Shown here: positions 17,029-25,651 of the stretch, piece by piece
Layout of the letters: each line of letters opens with the position of its first letter
Position numbering within the stretch: the stretch's first letter is position 1
NCBI RefSeq assembly: GCF_003967535.1
Contig: NZ_BIFR01000001.1
Span: forward strand, 177,493 to 241,492
Reading direction: 5' to 3'
From: Tengunoibacter tsumagoiensis
GTDB taxonomy: Bacteria > Chloroflexota > Ktedonobacteria > Ktedonobacterales > Ktedonobacteraceae
DNA: 64,000 bases
Translations under genes and position numbers: made by a program
The notes under the pieces: model-generated
What the model was told of the DNA's origin: nothing
The model's input: the letters and a program-made list of their open reading frames with translations, nothing else
The model's database searches: none

Positions 17029-18609
17029 ATGAGCACAGCCCCCCTCCCTCCACCATCACCGGACGACGCTGAACTGGCTGAAGCGTGGCGTAAGACAAAG
17101 ATTGTAGAAACGATACCTGTACAGAGTTGGGGAGAACAGATCCTTCCCGTTATCTTTTCCGCTATGGAGACCTGCTGGATCGGAGCACTCTTTATTGGCC
17201 TTGCTGAGCTCCATATTGCACAATTAGAGACTTCCCCTATGCCTCTCTGGGCACCTTTTCTCCTGCTCGTTTGTTCTGGCTGGCTACTCAATGACCTGGA
17301 TCGCCGTTCCGCACACTCAACTCACACAAACCACACCACGATCACCTTCTTTCTTGGAATGGCTCTTCTAACGCTCTTCATTATCTGGAGCAGCATCTAT
17401 GCCTCCATATACTGGCCGCTTGATCCGCGCTGGTTTGCTCAATTGCTCAGCGATAGCGTACATTCAAGTGGAAATTTCAGCCATGTCCTGGGGCTGATCT
17501 TTCTAGTGCTCTGCCTCACATGGCGTGGGATAGCCATCTGGCGTCATCCAATTGAGCCCCCTGCGGTTATGCGCATGCTCGGAATTGGATTGGGCGTCTT
17601 TCTTTTTGTCAGTATTATTGTGGGGCTGCTCCCAGATACTGTACGAGGGAGCAACTTTGAGCTTCTATCTCTCATCTTCCCTTTTGTCATCTTTACGCTT
17701 TTTAGTCATAGTCTGGCCAATGCCTCCCTCAAGCGCCGCCAATATCCTGATGGGATTCATGGAGGGGCCGCAGCGCAGGAGCGCTCGCTGCTTACCATTA
17801 TTGGTGGTATCTGTGCAATTCTGATCCCGATAGCCGTCATAGTTGGTTTTTTTGCCAATCCAGCCTTTCTGGCGCAGGCGTTGACCCCCATTGGAACTGC
17901 CTACGATTGGCTCTTAAATATCATTGGCATTGTGGTAATGTGGGTACTCCAGTTTATTCCTATCTCTAAGAGGCAAGATCAATCAGGAACGAAAGGAAAT
18001 CTTCCTTCTGCCACTGACCGATTGAGGCAGCCGCAATCAGTTCAGCAATCAGTTCAGCATCCAGCAGATCCGACATTGCAGAGCTTTTTGCATTTTTTTC
18101 CAGAGCTAATACTCATTATCTTCATTATTGGTTGTATGTTCGTGCTCTGGTTTATCATTAAACGCCGCCGTAACATCCCGGGCAATGTCAACAAGCTTGA
18201 GATTCATGAGAGCCTCTGGTCCTGGCGGCTCTTCTGGACACAGCTAAAAGCCTTTATACAGGCCCTCTGGCGCTTCTTCTTCCGTAAAAAAGCTGCCCGA
18301 GGCAAGGTTGAGGCTGAAGTTGAAGGTGGGACAATGATGGAGAGTGAGCCACGAGCCCGTACGGTGCGCGAGATCTATCGTGCGCTCCTCACATGGGCCA
18401 GCAAAAATGGGGTCAGGCGCAGAGAAAATGAGACGCCCTATGAGTTTAAGGTGCGTTTACATCACTATATCGCTCATGCTGAGCCAGAGTTACGTGTAGT
18501 AACCGATGCTTATACGCAGACCCGCTATGGAGAGATCGTTCCAACAGAGTCTGAAGTGGAGCAGATTCGCAGCCAATGGCAGATCTTACAGCAGAAGACA
18601 CGTTCTTAG
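17029..18609 (+). CDS. Multi-spanning membrane protein with C-terminal DUF4129 domain
   Basis: A 526-aa protein with about ten hydrophobic helices and, after the last one, a cytoplasmic C-terminal DUF4129 domain (about residues 425-520; REIYRALLTWASKNGVRRRE, TPYEFKVRL, TDAYTQTRYGE). DUF4129 proteins often accompany transglutaminase-like or DUF58/MoxR modules, none of which is present here. ATG 17029 is preferred to ATG 16972 because AAGGAAG lies upstream of it. Role unknown, likely envelope-related. Confidence 0.78.
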   Translation: MSTAPLPPPSPDDAELAEAWRKTKIVETIPVQSWGEQILPVIFSAMETCWIGALFIGLAELHIAQLETSPMPLWAPFLLLVCSGWLLNDLDRRSAHSTHTNHTTITFFLGMALLTLFIIWSSIYASIYWPLDPRWFAQLLSDSVHSSGNFSHVLGLIFLVLCLTWRGIAIWRHPIEPPAVMRMLGIGLGVFLFVSIIVGLLPDTVRGSNFELLSLIFPFVIFTLFSHSLANASLKRRQYPDGIHGGAAAQERSLLTIIGGICAILIPIAVIVGFFANPAFLAQALTPIGTAYDWLLNIIGIVVMWVLQFIPISKRQDQSGTKGNLPSATDRLRQPQSVQQSVQHPADPTLQSFLHFFPELILIIFIIGCMFVLWFIIKRRRNIPGNVNKLEIHESLWSWRLFWTQLKAFIQALWRFFFRKKAARGKVEAEVEGGTMMESEPRARTVREIYRALLTWASKNGVRRRENETPYEFKVRLHHYIAHAEPELRVVTDAYTQTRYGEIVPTESEVEQIRSQWQILQQKTRS

Positions 18610-18627
18610 CCACTCGAGCTGGAGCAC

Positions 18628-19800
18628 CTATCTATCGGCTGTGATATCTCCGTTGCGGACCTGATAGATATGTGCCTGCTCAACGATAGAAGAGGGGAAG
18701 CCTGTAAGGTCGGTAGCTGTCAATAATACCTGCTGATGTTTTGCCACCTGACAGAGCAGATACTCGCGCCGAAAATGATCAAGTTCGCTGAAGACATCGT
18801 CAAGGAGGAGAATCGGCTCATCCCCTGTGCTCTTGCGCATATATCCAAGTTCGGCCAGCTTTGCTGCCAGCGCTGCTGTTCGCTGCTGTCCCCGAGACCC
18901 GTACGTTAGCATATTGACGCCATTAACAATAAATTCGAGATCATCCCGATGAGGCCCCAGAGAGCAGACCCCCTGTTGAATCTCTTTTCGCCTGACCTCG
19001 CGCAGTTGGCGCAGATACTGCGGCTGAAGCTCGCTTAACCCCCAGCTTTCATCCAATTTCAAGGAAGGTCGATAGGCGATCTGTAGCTGCTCGCGACCAC
19101 CACTAATCGATTGCTGAAATCCATTGGCCGCTTCGTTTAAAGCTTGGAGCATCCGTTGACGTTCATAGGTAATGAGCTGCGCCAGGAGAGTCAACTGCTC
19201 ATCAAGGTAATCCAGCATTCCAGGGCTCTCCTGGTTTTCACGCACCTGCTTTAAAAGCGCAGAGCGCTGCGTTACCACCTTACGGTATTTCACAAGAGCC
19301 TGACTATAGCGGGGATAAAGCTGGCAGAGCGCCTGGTCCAGAAAGCGACGTCGCTCCTCAGGTGAGCCATCCACGAGATGGAGATCAGTTGGAGCGAACA
19401 ACACGACCTTAACCTGTCCAATCACATCCATGGTACGGCGCGGCACTCCATTGACTTTGTAGCGCTTACGAGGCATATTGGTGGGCAAAGTCACGCTAGA
19501 GACGGCCTCAAATTGGGGGGGAGTTGGATCAGCGACAGCAATCTCGATCCGTACTTCATCCTGATTCCGTTGCACCAGCCCATTCAAGTGAGCGATATGC
19601 TCCGGAGCCAACCAGCCCACTACCTCACGATCATTGGAGGCATGAAATGAGGTCGCCGTTGCAAGCATGCCAACGGCCTCTAGCAGATTTGTCTTGCCCT
19701 GAGCATTCTCTCCATGAAACAAAAACAGTCCCGAGCCCAGAGGCAAGGTCAACTGCTTGTAGTTACGAAAGTTGCTCAATGTAAGCTGTGAGAGATACAT
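18628..19800 (-). CDS. recF: DNA replication and repair protein RecF
   Basis: A 390-aa SMC-like ATPase that loads RecA at single-strand gaps. The N terminus YLSQLTLSNFRNYKQL is followed by Walker A GENAQGKT (30-37), SLGPHRDDLEF as the signature region and Walker B PILLLDDVFSELD in the C-terminal part. The frame is open further upstream, but ATG 19800 has GGATGG 6 nt upstream and matches the family start. It lies 111 bp downstream of dnaN in the classical dnaN-recF order. dnaA and gyrB are not next to it. Confidence 0.95.
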   Translation of the reverse strand: MYLSQLTLSNFRNYKQLTLPLGSGLFLFHGENAQGKTNLLEAVGMLATATSFHASNDREVVGWLAPEHIAHLNGLVQRNQDEVRIEIAVADPTPPQFEAVSSVTLPTNMPRKRYKVNGVPRRTMDVIGQVKVVLFAPTDLHLVDGSPEERRRFLDQALCQLYPRYSQALVKYRKVVTQRSALLKQVRENQESPGMLDYLDEQLTLLAQLITYERQRMLQALNEAANGFQQSISGGREQLQIAYRPSLKLDESWGLSELQPQYLRQLREVRRKEIQQGVCSLGPHRDDLEFIVNGVNMLTYGSRGQQRTAALAAKLAELGYMRKSTGDEPILLLDDVFSELDHFRREYLLCQVAKHQQVLLTATDLTGFPSSIVEQAHIYQVRNGDITADR

Positions 19801-19911
19801 GCATCCATCCGTGAGAAGTGTGATAAAAGACGAAGCACAGCCATAATTCACGCTGAAAACAACGAAGATGAGAGGGCAGAAATACGCTCCTGCCCCCTTC
19901 ATAGAAAAATG

Positions 19912-21051
19912 TTAGCGGTTGCTGCTCATAGGCATGATGACATAGGTATACTCGGTGGCGCTCACTGGTTTCAACACACCAGGGCGCGCAGCTGTGATCA
20001 GCTCTAAAGCGACCTCAGGGGTATCCATAACGCTCAAAATATCGGTAAGATATTTGACGTTGAAAATGATCTGTTGCTCAGGACCATCAACGGCTGCATT
20101 GATGGTTGTTACATTACTACCAACATCCTCGGCTGTGGCCTCAATCGTCAGTAAACCAGGCTCCTGACCATCTGCACCACCGCCCGAGATCTTGATGCGA
20201 GCAATATTAGAGCTATCACGAGCAAAGGGCGTCACCGTCTTCACAGCAGCGGCAAACTCTTTTGTCTCAACGACAGCGCGGGTCGTGTATTCTTTTGGAA
20301 TCGCCGCACGAATATTGGGGAAGCTCCCCTCAATCAGGCGCGAGACCAGATCAACCTGATCGGTATGGAAGAGCACCTGGCTGCGGTTTGGTGTGACAAC
20401 CATCTGGACTGGACCCTCTGAAGGAAGAATGCGGGCCAGTTCTGCCAGTGTGCGGGCAGGAATCAAAATAGAGCTATGGGAATCGCTATGACCAGGCAGA
20501 GGAGCAACCCGCAGAGCCAGACGGAACGAGTCGGCGGCGGCAAATGAGACCTTCTCATTCGCAACTTCGACCAGGATGCCTGTTAACACAGGGCGAGAAT
20601 CCTCATCAGCAGCAGCGAATACGACATGGGCAATCATCTCTTTGAGCTGACCAGCCTCAAGAATGATCGGAGCTTCGTCACCTTCCGCACTGGGAATCAG
20701 TGGAAACTCAGATGCATCCATCCCTTTGATATTCGCGTTACTCCGCTCGCTCTTCACATTGATTGTCGTGGAATCCTCAGGAATGGTAAGACCAACCTGG
20801 CCTTGCGTGAGACTATTAACCAGATCGGAGAACGTCTTCGCTGGCACCGTCGTCGTCCCCTCTTCCTGCACATCAGCCTCAATCCAGCAATTAATACCAA
20901 TCTCTAAATTTGTGGCTGAGAGCTTCAGGCGCCCCTGATCTGTTGTCATTAAAATATTGGCCAGAATTGGCAATGTACTGCGGCTTGAGACCGCGTGGCT
21001 AACGACCGACAGCCCACGACTCAGGTCCTGCTGCTTACATGTGAGTTTCAC
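19912..21051 (-). CDS. dnaN: DNA polymerase III beta sliding clamp
   Basis: A 379-aa clamp subunit that tethers the replicative polymerase. Typical features are KLTCKQQDLSRGLSVVSHAV at the start, TLPILANILM, FAAADEDSRPVLTGILVEV in the middle and the C-terminal VIMPMSSNR. GTG 21051 is chosen over TTG 21057 because GGAGG stands 8-9 nt upstream and the protein then begins MKLT as in other clamps. It is first in the dnaN-recF unit; its 5' flank contains a long repeat array rather than dnaA. Confidence 0.96.
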   Translation of the reverse strand: MKLTCKQQDLSRGLSVVSHAVSSRSTLPILANILMTTDQGRLKLSATNLEIGINCWIEADVQEEGTTTVPAKTFSDLVNSLTQGQVGLTIPEDSTTINVKSERSNANIKGMDASEFPLIPSAEGDEAPIILEAGQLKEMIAHVVFAAADEDSRPVLTGILVEVANEKVSFAAADSFRLALRVAPLPGHSDSHSSILIPARTLAELARILPSEGPVQMVVTPNRSQVLFHTDQVDLVSRLIEGSFPNIRAAIPKEYTTRAVVETKEFAAAVKTVTPFARDSSNIARIKISGGGADGQEPGLLTIEATAEDVGSNVTTINAAVDGPEQQIIFNVKYLTDILSVMDTPEVALELITAARPGVLKPVSATEYTYVIMPMSSNR

Positions 21052-21455
21052 AGACAAATTCCTCCAGACACATCCATCAGGTTCAACGATCTTGTAAACG
21101 TATCAATAACGAAAACTTTGCTCAACATGAGCCTCTACTTTCGTAGGTACTGTGTGCCTCGACAATGGTGCAGATGATGTATCGCTTCACGCACCGGGCT
21201 AACCCTGTAGCCCTGTTTAACGAGAACGGGTAGAGCAGATAGCTGACAAAGCACCTCCTGGTACCTTATGTCATCTGCAACAAAGCTCGTTTGCGAGCTA
21301 AATCTGGTCAGGTGTAAGCTTGCCTCAACCGCAAGCCCCCGCATGAATGCATGGGGTTCCTGACAATGCATATAGAACTAATATCTAGTGTAGTATAGCG
21401 CAGTCGGACCCCCATTGTAAACGGGCATTCTATGCTCAATCCGAAAGCTCAGCAA

Positions 21456-22225
21456 GAAGACAGTCAACCTTCCCTACTTGTTTTGTCATATCAAGAACCA
21501 TTACAAATATAAAATGCTTTCAAGTAGGGAAAGTTGCTTGTCTCTTTCCTCTGCTCCCACTCCGCTCTGTGAGCCCCTCCATGGCTCAATGAGAACCTGG
21601 AAATTGGGAAACGATGCTATGGGGGGGCTACCATTGTGGAGCTTCACGATGGCGGAAGGAGACAAGCGACCTTCCATACTACTTTTGCTGTCTCACACAT
21701 GAAAGCACATATCATACAATGTAAAGTAGGGAAAGTCGCTTGTCTCTTTCCTCTGCTCCCACTCCGCTCTGGGAGCCCCTCCATCGCTTAATGAGAACCT
21801 GGAAATTGGGAACAGAGGCTATGGTGGGGCTACCATGGTGGAGCTTCACGATGGCGGAAGGAGACAAGCTACCTTCCCTACTTGTATTCTTATCTCAGAA
21901 ATAAAATATACTATTAAACATAACTTGCACTTTTAAGTAGGGAAAGTCGCTTGTCTCTTTCCTCTGCTCCCACTCCGCTGTGTAAACCCCTCCATGGCTC
22001 AATGGGAACCTGGAAATTGGGAAACGATGCTATGGGGGGGCTACCATTGTGGAGCTTCACGATGGCGGAAGGAGACAAGCAACCTTCCCTACTACTTTTG
22101 CTGTCTCACACATGAAAACACATATCATACAATGTAAAGTAGGGAAAGTCGCTTGTCTCTTTCCTCTGCTCCCACTCCACAATGTGAGCCCCTCCATGGC
22201 TTAATGGGAACATGAACTATGGAGG
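21456..22225. repeat. Array of four foldback units, locus B
   Basis: Four units repeat with a period of 202-211 bp. Each has a left arm like GAGACAAGCRACCTTCCCTA and a right arm like AAGTAGGGAAAGTCGCTTGT. Right arms start at 21522, 21724, 21935 and 22137; left arms are at about 21456, 21660, 21861 and 22072. Arms and the inter-unit spacers are conserved while the AT-rich loops of about 42-50 nt differ, except that loops 2 and 4 are nearly identical. The array fills most of the 1.38-kb gap upstream of dnaN; no gene is evident in the rest of 21052-22434. Confidence 0.85.
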
Positions 22226-22275
22226 AGGGGCTGACATCCAGGGAGCTTTGCATGATTTTATCTAGCGGACATTAG

Positions 22276-22284
22276 TGTTATAAT
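22276..22284 (+). promoter_or_regulatory. Extended -10 promoter for the response regulator
   Basis: TGTTATAAT combines TGn with a perfect TATAAT (22279-22284). The predicted leader to ATG 22435 is about 145 nt, long enough to hold regulatory structure. Confidence 0.45.
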
Positions 22285-22434
22285 AAGGTATGTTTGAACA
22301 GGCGCACAGCAAACGTATTCTATGATCCTTACTGTCTTGCGACAATCTTCTAGCCGCCTTTAACTTCTACATACGTCATGCCAGCGAACCTGTTTCTACC
22401 GTGTTGTTTTTGAGATGAGGGGGATGATGCTTCT

Positions 22435-22821
22435 ATGGCAAAAAAGATTCTAATCATGGACGATGATCCAACGATTGCCGATCTCTTGACCGAAGCCCTG
22501 GCCGACGAAGGTTATGAGACCCATATGACAACTCAGAGCCTGCGCTTCTACGATGCCGTTCGCGAACATCAGCCAGATCTCATTCTGCTTGATCTGATGA
22601 TGCCATATCTTGATGGGCGTGATGAGTTAAAACTAATGACAATGGGCGTCGATCGCCAGATCCCCGTGATTGTCGTTACGGCCTACCTGGGCGCGGTCAA
22701 CGAAGAGAAAGAGTTCCGCGAAGCAGGGGTCGTCCACATCGTCTATAAACCTTTTGACCTTGATAAGCTCGTAGAGCTTGTGAAGAAAACTATTGGAGAA
22801 CCTGGGGGAACAAACGCATGA
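22435..22821 (+). CDS. Single-domain response regulator (CheY-like)
   Basis: A 128-aa receiver domain with no output domain. The acidic pocket is MDDD (8-11), the phosphoacceptor Asp53 is in LLDLMMPYLDG, the switch Thr is in VVTAY and the conserved Lys is in YKPFD. It probably acts by protein-protein contact. No histidine kinase is adjacent. Its stop overlaps the plsX start (ATGA at 22818-22821), which implies coupled translation. A GAGGGGG site precedes ATG 22435. Confidence 0.9.
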   Translation: MAKKILIMDDDPTIADLLTEALADEGYETHMTTQSLRFYDAVREHQPDLILLDLMMPYLDGRDELKLMTMGVDRQIPVIVVTAYLGAVNEEKEFREAGVVHIVYKPFDLDKLVELVKKTIGEPGGTNA

Positions 22822-23894
22822 GTGCTTCCGTTACTGCACCTGTTCGCGTAGCCTTGGATGTGATGGGCGGCGATAACGCGCCTGCCGAAACAGTCTCAGG
22901 TGCAGTGCAAGCTGCGCGTGAATATGGCATGGGGGTGTATCTGGTTGGACGGGAAGAGGTTATTCGCGCTGAATTAGCTAAACACGATACAACTGGCCTC
23001 GATCTTCCAATCATCCATACAGACGAAGTTATTGAGATGGATGAACATCCTGCCAATGCTGTTCGACGCAAAAAAAACGCTTCGATGATCCTGGCTTTAC
23101 AGCAGGTACGCGATGGTGCAGCACTGGGAGCAGTCTCCGCTGGCAATAGTGGCGCTATGATGGCAGCCTCCCTATTTACATTAAAGCGCATTCCTGGCGT
23201 TGATCGGCCCGCATTGGGCGGCATTTTTCCAACGAAAGAGGGAGCCTGCCTGGTCATCGATATGGGAGCAAATACCGATTGTAAACCTGAATATTTGCAA
23301 CAGTTTGCTCTGATGGGCTCTATCTACATGGAGCGCATTTTTAAGATCTCATCCCCACGCATCGGTCTGCTCGCCAATGGAGAAGAGGAGAGCAAGGGCA
23401 ATCAGCAGGTAATTGATGCCCATCACTTGCTCAAGGCCAGCGCCGGGACCCTGGGCCTCAATTTTGTCGGCAATGTCGAGGGCCGCGATATCCCTACTGG
23501 TGAGGTCAATGTCGTGGTCTGTGATGGCTTTGTGGGGAATGTGGTCCTTAAATTGAGCGAAGGGCTGGCTGAGACACTGCTCGGTCTGATCCGTGAACAG
23601 ATGACCAGCACCTTTGTCAATAAACTGGCCGCAGCTGTCCTCAGACCGAGCCTGCGTAAGGTCTTCAAACGTCTGGATTATGCCGAATATGGCGGTGTCC
23701 CTCTGCTGGGTGTCAATGGCTCTGCCATCATCTCACATGGCCGCTCAAATGCTAAGGCCATCAAAAATGCCCTGCGCGTAGCACGTCAGACGGCAGAGAC
23801 TGGAGTTGCTGGAGCGATTGCTGAGGGGCTCTCTAAGCTCAATTCACCAGAAGAGGTTGAGAAGCAGCAACAGGCTCAAAGCCACTCAAATTAA
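22818..23894 (+). CDS. plsX: Phosphate acyltransferase PlsX
   Basis: A 358-aa enzyme converting acyl-ACP to acyl-phosphate for the PlsY route to lysophosphatidic acid. Diagnostic stretches are VALDVMGGDNAP at the start, SAGNSGAMMAAS, DMGANTDCKPE, LANGEEESKGN and GFVGNVVLKLSEG. Its usual neighbours (fabH, fabD, acpP, rpmF) are absent; instead it is coupled to a response regulator. A 10-of-11-bp hairpin at 23932-23958 follows the stop. Confidence 0.95.
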   Translation: MSASVTAPVRVALDVMGGDNAPAETVSGAVQAAREYGMGVYLVGREEVIRAELAKHDTTGLDLPIIHTDEVIEMDEHPANAVRRKKNASMILALQQVRDGAALGAVSAGNSGAMMAASLFTLKRIPGVDRPALGGIFPTKEGACLVIDMGANTDCKPEYLQQFALMGSIYMERIFKISSPRIGLLANGEEESKGNQQVIDAHHLLKASAGTLGLNFVGNVEGRDIPTGEVNVVVCDGFVGNVVLKLSEGLAETLLGLIREQMTSTFVNKLAAAVLRPSLRKVFKRLDYAEYGGVPLLGVNGSAIISHGRSNAKAIKNALRVARQTAETGVAGAIAEGLSKLNSPEEVEKQQQAQSHSN

Positions 23895-23931
23895 GGCACA
23901 TCCTGTTCGTCCTCAACAACCTTATATAATT

Positions 23932-23958
23932 CCGCGGCCACCAGAATGGTGGCCACGG
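23932..23958 (+). terminator. Terminator-like hairpin after plsX
   Basis: 11-bp GC-rich arms (23932-23942 and 23948-23958) with one mismatch and a 5-nt loop, followed by CCCTTT. It has only a short T run. Confidence 0.6.
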
Positions 23959-24060
23959 CCCTTTACAATGACAAATTACTACATGCCAATGAACTGTTCA
24001 TGAATAGGCCGCTCAGATATTCGGGCATGCGACATGCGAATAACGGGTGCCAGGAATGCA

Positions 24061-24399
24061 TTATGAGAGGTTCTTTTTCTGGCGTTTGGCGGCTCCACCC
24101 ATCTTCCCAATCCGACTGTAGAAATCCGGGTCCTGTCGCGACTTGGTCGTATTTCCACCCTTTTTCCCCATCTCTGAAAAATGACCTGGCCCGTATTTAT
24201 CGACGTTGGCACGCCCACCCTTCTGAGCAATGGTACGATAATACTCGCTACCACGCTTCTCTTTAAGGGTGGTTCCTCCCTTTTTTCCGATGCGACGATA
24301 ATAGTCTTCTCCGTATTTATCGCGAACCGTACTCCCCCCCTTACGACCAGCATCTGCTGTGGACATCTGTACGGGTTTCTCTTCATCTTCAGGCAACAT
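24061..24399 (-). CDS. KGG-repeat stress protein
   Basis: A 112-aa, highly basic, Gly-rich protein with five KGG-type repeats (RKGGSTV, KKGGTTL, QKGGRAN, KKGGNTT and KMGGAAK), each followed by a Tyr- or Phe-containing segment. This is the stress-induced acidophilic repeat motif seen in general stress and spore-associated proteins. The biochemical role is not known and it is probably intrinsically disordered. Start ATG 24399 has AAAGGGG 8 nt upstream. It stands at the left border of an AT-rich island. Confidence 0.85.
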   Translation of the reverse strand: MLPEDEEKPVQMSTADAGRKGGSTVRDKYGEDYYRRIGKKGGTTLKEKRGSEYYRTIAQKGGRANVDKYGPGHFSEMGKKGGNTTKSRQDPDFYSRIGKMGGAAKRQKKNLS

Positions 24400-24914
24400 A
24401 ACTAACCCCTTTCCCCGATCTACTACCCAGTCTACACGCAGGAGCTTGCAATAGACACCACTCCCACTCCTACATCATCTATACATCTACACGTGGAAAT
24501 AATATATTCTCTCCAAAAAGATGCATCTCCATATGGCTAAAGCTGCGCTTACAGTATACTGAACTTGTTTATAATTTGTCAATGCATGATTTTAGATATT
24601 TTTTATTCGTTCTTAATTTTCATGGCATATTCAAATAAAAATCAGAACTCCTCTGAAAATAAAGGTTTCATGAAAGTCTACTAAGATATCTGGCAAACTA
24701 TATAATGGCCTAAAAACAGATCTCCTTTGCATTAATAATGAAGAAATGAGCAAACCTATTTTTTGTAGAAGATAAGCAAATTTTCTCTTAGGCTTCTTCC
24801 CATCTCCACGATATTGTACAATAGTAAAATTGTAAGAATAGCGGGACATGTACTACAGTGTTTGGTTCGCAGGTAATCCTAGAAAAGAGATAAAACAGAA
24901 AGGGCTGTAATAAA
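24400..24914. other. AT-rich intergenic island
   Basis: This stretch, especially 24530-24910, is strikingly richer in A+T than the rest of the window. One 72-codon minus-strand frame (24631-24849) starts with ATG but has no family resemblance or clear ribosome site, so it is not called. The composition suggests acquired or degenerate DNA. Confidence 0.5.
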
Positions 24915-25274
24915 GTGAATACTGAAGAAAATATCGATAAAAATAAACACATGAGGCGTTCTCTCCGTGGGCTTTATATTATAATAGCTTCTGGAGTGGG
25001 AATATTTTTAGTTCTATTAAATGTTATTTCTCGTGGTGGCTGGTTCATTCTCTTAAGTGCTTTTATCATTGTTATTTTGCTTCTTAACATATTATATATT
25101 ATTATTAATATATTTTCTTTATTAATTCTCAAACAGCCTGAAACAGTTGTTTTAGATGAAAAAAAGCTTGAAGAAAGGCTAAAATTAAAAAGACAAGAGG
25201 AAGAAAAAAGAGGGGAGGGAGAGGGTATGCATATTCGTTTTGGTCATACTAAGAACAGTCTGACGGAACATTAA
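24915..25274 (+). CDS. Small membrane protein, AT-rich codon use
   Basis: A 119-aa protein with two hydrophobic helices (about 19-41 and 45-73) and a charged, Lys/Glu-rich cytoplasmic tail that may form a short coiled coil (about 83-102). Codons are dominated by A/T in third positions (ATA, TTA, AAA), unlike neighbours, consistent with recent transfer. GTG start at 24915 with AAAGGG about 12 nt upstream. No family recognised. Confidence 0.55.
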   Translation: MNTEENIDKNKHMRRSLRGLYIIIASGVGIFLVLLNVISRGGWFILLSAFIIVILLLNILYIIINIFSLLILKQPETVVLDEKKLEERLKLKRQEEEKRGEGEGMHIRFGHTKNSLTEH

Positions 25275-25354
25275 TCACGAGAAACACCAGGTGACGCTCC
25301 AGTTTCAGCAAGAAAAGCAGATCATACGCGAATTTCTTAAAATGGAGTTAGGCA

Positions 25355-25549
25355 ATGCGCGTTAAAGATAAACCAGGGCGCGTCAAACAGCATCCTACCT
25401 GCAATTTGCTGGATCGCTTCTCTCAGCAGAGGCAGGCAGTGCTGCGGCCTCTGTACAACTTTACCGTACCGTTTGCCAATAACCAGACTGAGCGTAATCT
25501 GCACCTTGATCATGCGCAGATTACGCTCAGTCTGGTTGCTTCCGCGTAA
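25355..25549 (+). pseudogene. IS66-family transposase C-terminal remnant
   Basis: About 50 codons match the C-terminal end of IS66 TnpC transposases: GRVKQHPTCNLLDRF, then LRPLYNFTVPFANNQTERNL, corresponding to the conserved region carrying the catalytic Glu. The rest of the transposase is missing. The reading frame is disrupted after ERNL by a palindrome (25481-25537). Confidence 0.75.
25481..25537. repeat. 22-bp perfect palindrome within the IS66 remnant
   Basis: Arms 25481-25502 and 25516-25537 are perfect reverse complements with a 13-nt loop. Read on the minus strand, arm-loop-arm encodes NQTERNLRMIKVQ, the intact IS66 motif. On the plus strand the motif breaks after NQTERNL because the loop is in inverted orientation. 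Confidence 0.85.
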
Positions 25550-25567
25550 AAAAGTAGCCAGCAACAC

Positions 25568-25651
25568 GCTGATCAAGTTTCGGGTCACCGGTGCGCTAGA
25601 GATCAAAATAGCTAGGATCGGGCTGATCAAGCTTCAGGTCACCGGTGCGCT
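25568..25651. repeat. 30-bp direct repeat at the 3' end of the GT4 gene
   Basis: Copies at 25568-25597 and 25622-25651 differ at two positions. The second copy encodes RTGDLKLDQ near the C terminus of the glycosyltransferase; the first lies across and beyond its stop codon and would encode RTGDPKLDQ. Confidence 0.8.

Noticed and set aside
21135..21371. A short minus-strand frame and a small hairpin (CCCCGCAT...ATGGGG, about 21338-21357) resembling the end of an IS200/IS605 element
   Set aside because: No transposase sequence can be read and only one possible end is seen; the resemblance is too weak to call a mobile element.
21456..22225. Repeat array considered as a CRISPR
   Set aside because: Units are about 205 bp with conserved spacers and inverted arms; there are no 28-37-bp direct repeats with unique spacers and no cas genes.
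24631..24849. 72-codon minus-strand ATG frame in the AT-rich island
   Set aside because: No ribosome site, no recognisable domain, and long frames are less informative in such biased DNA.
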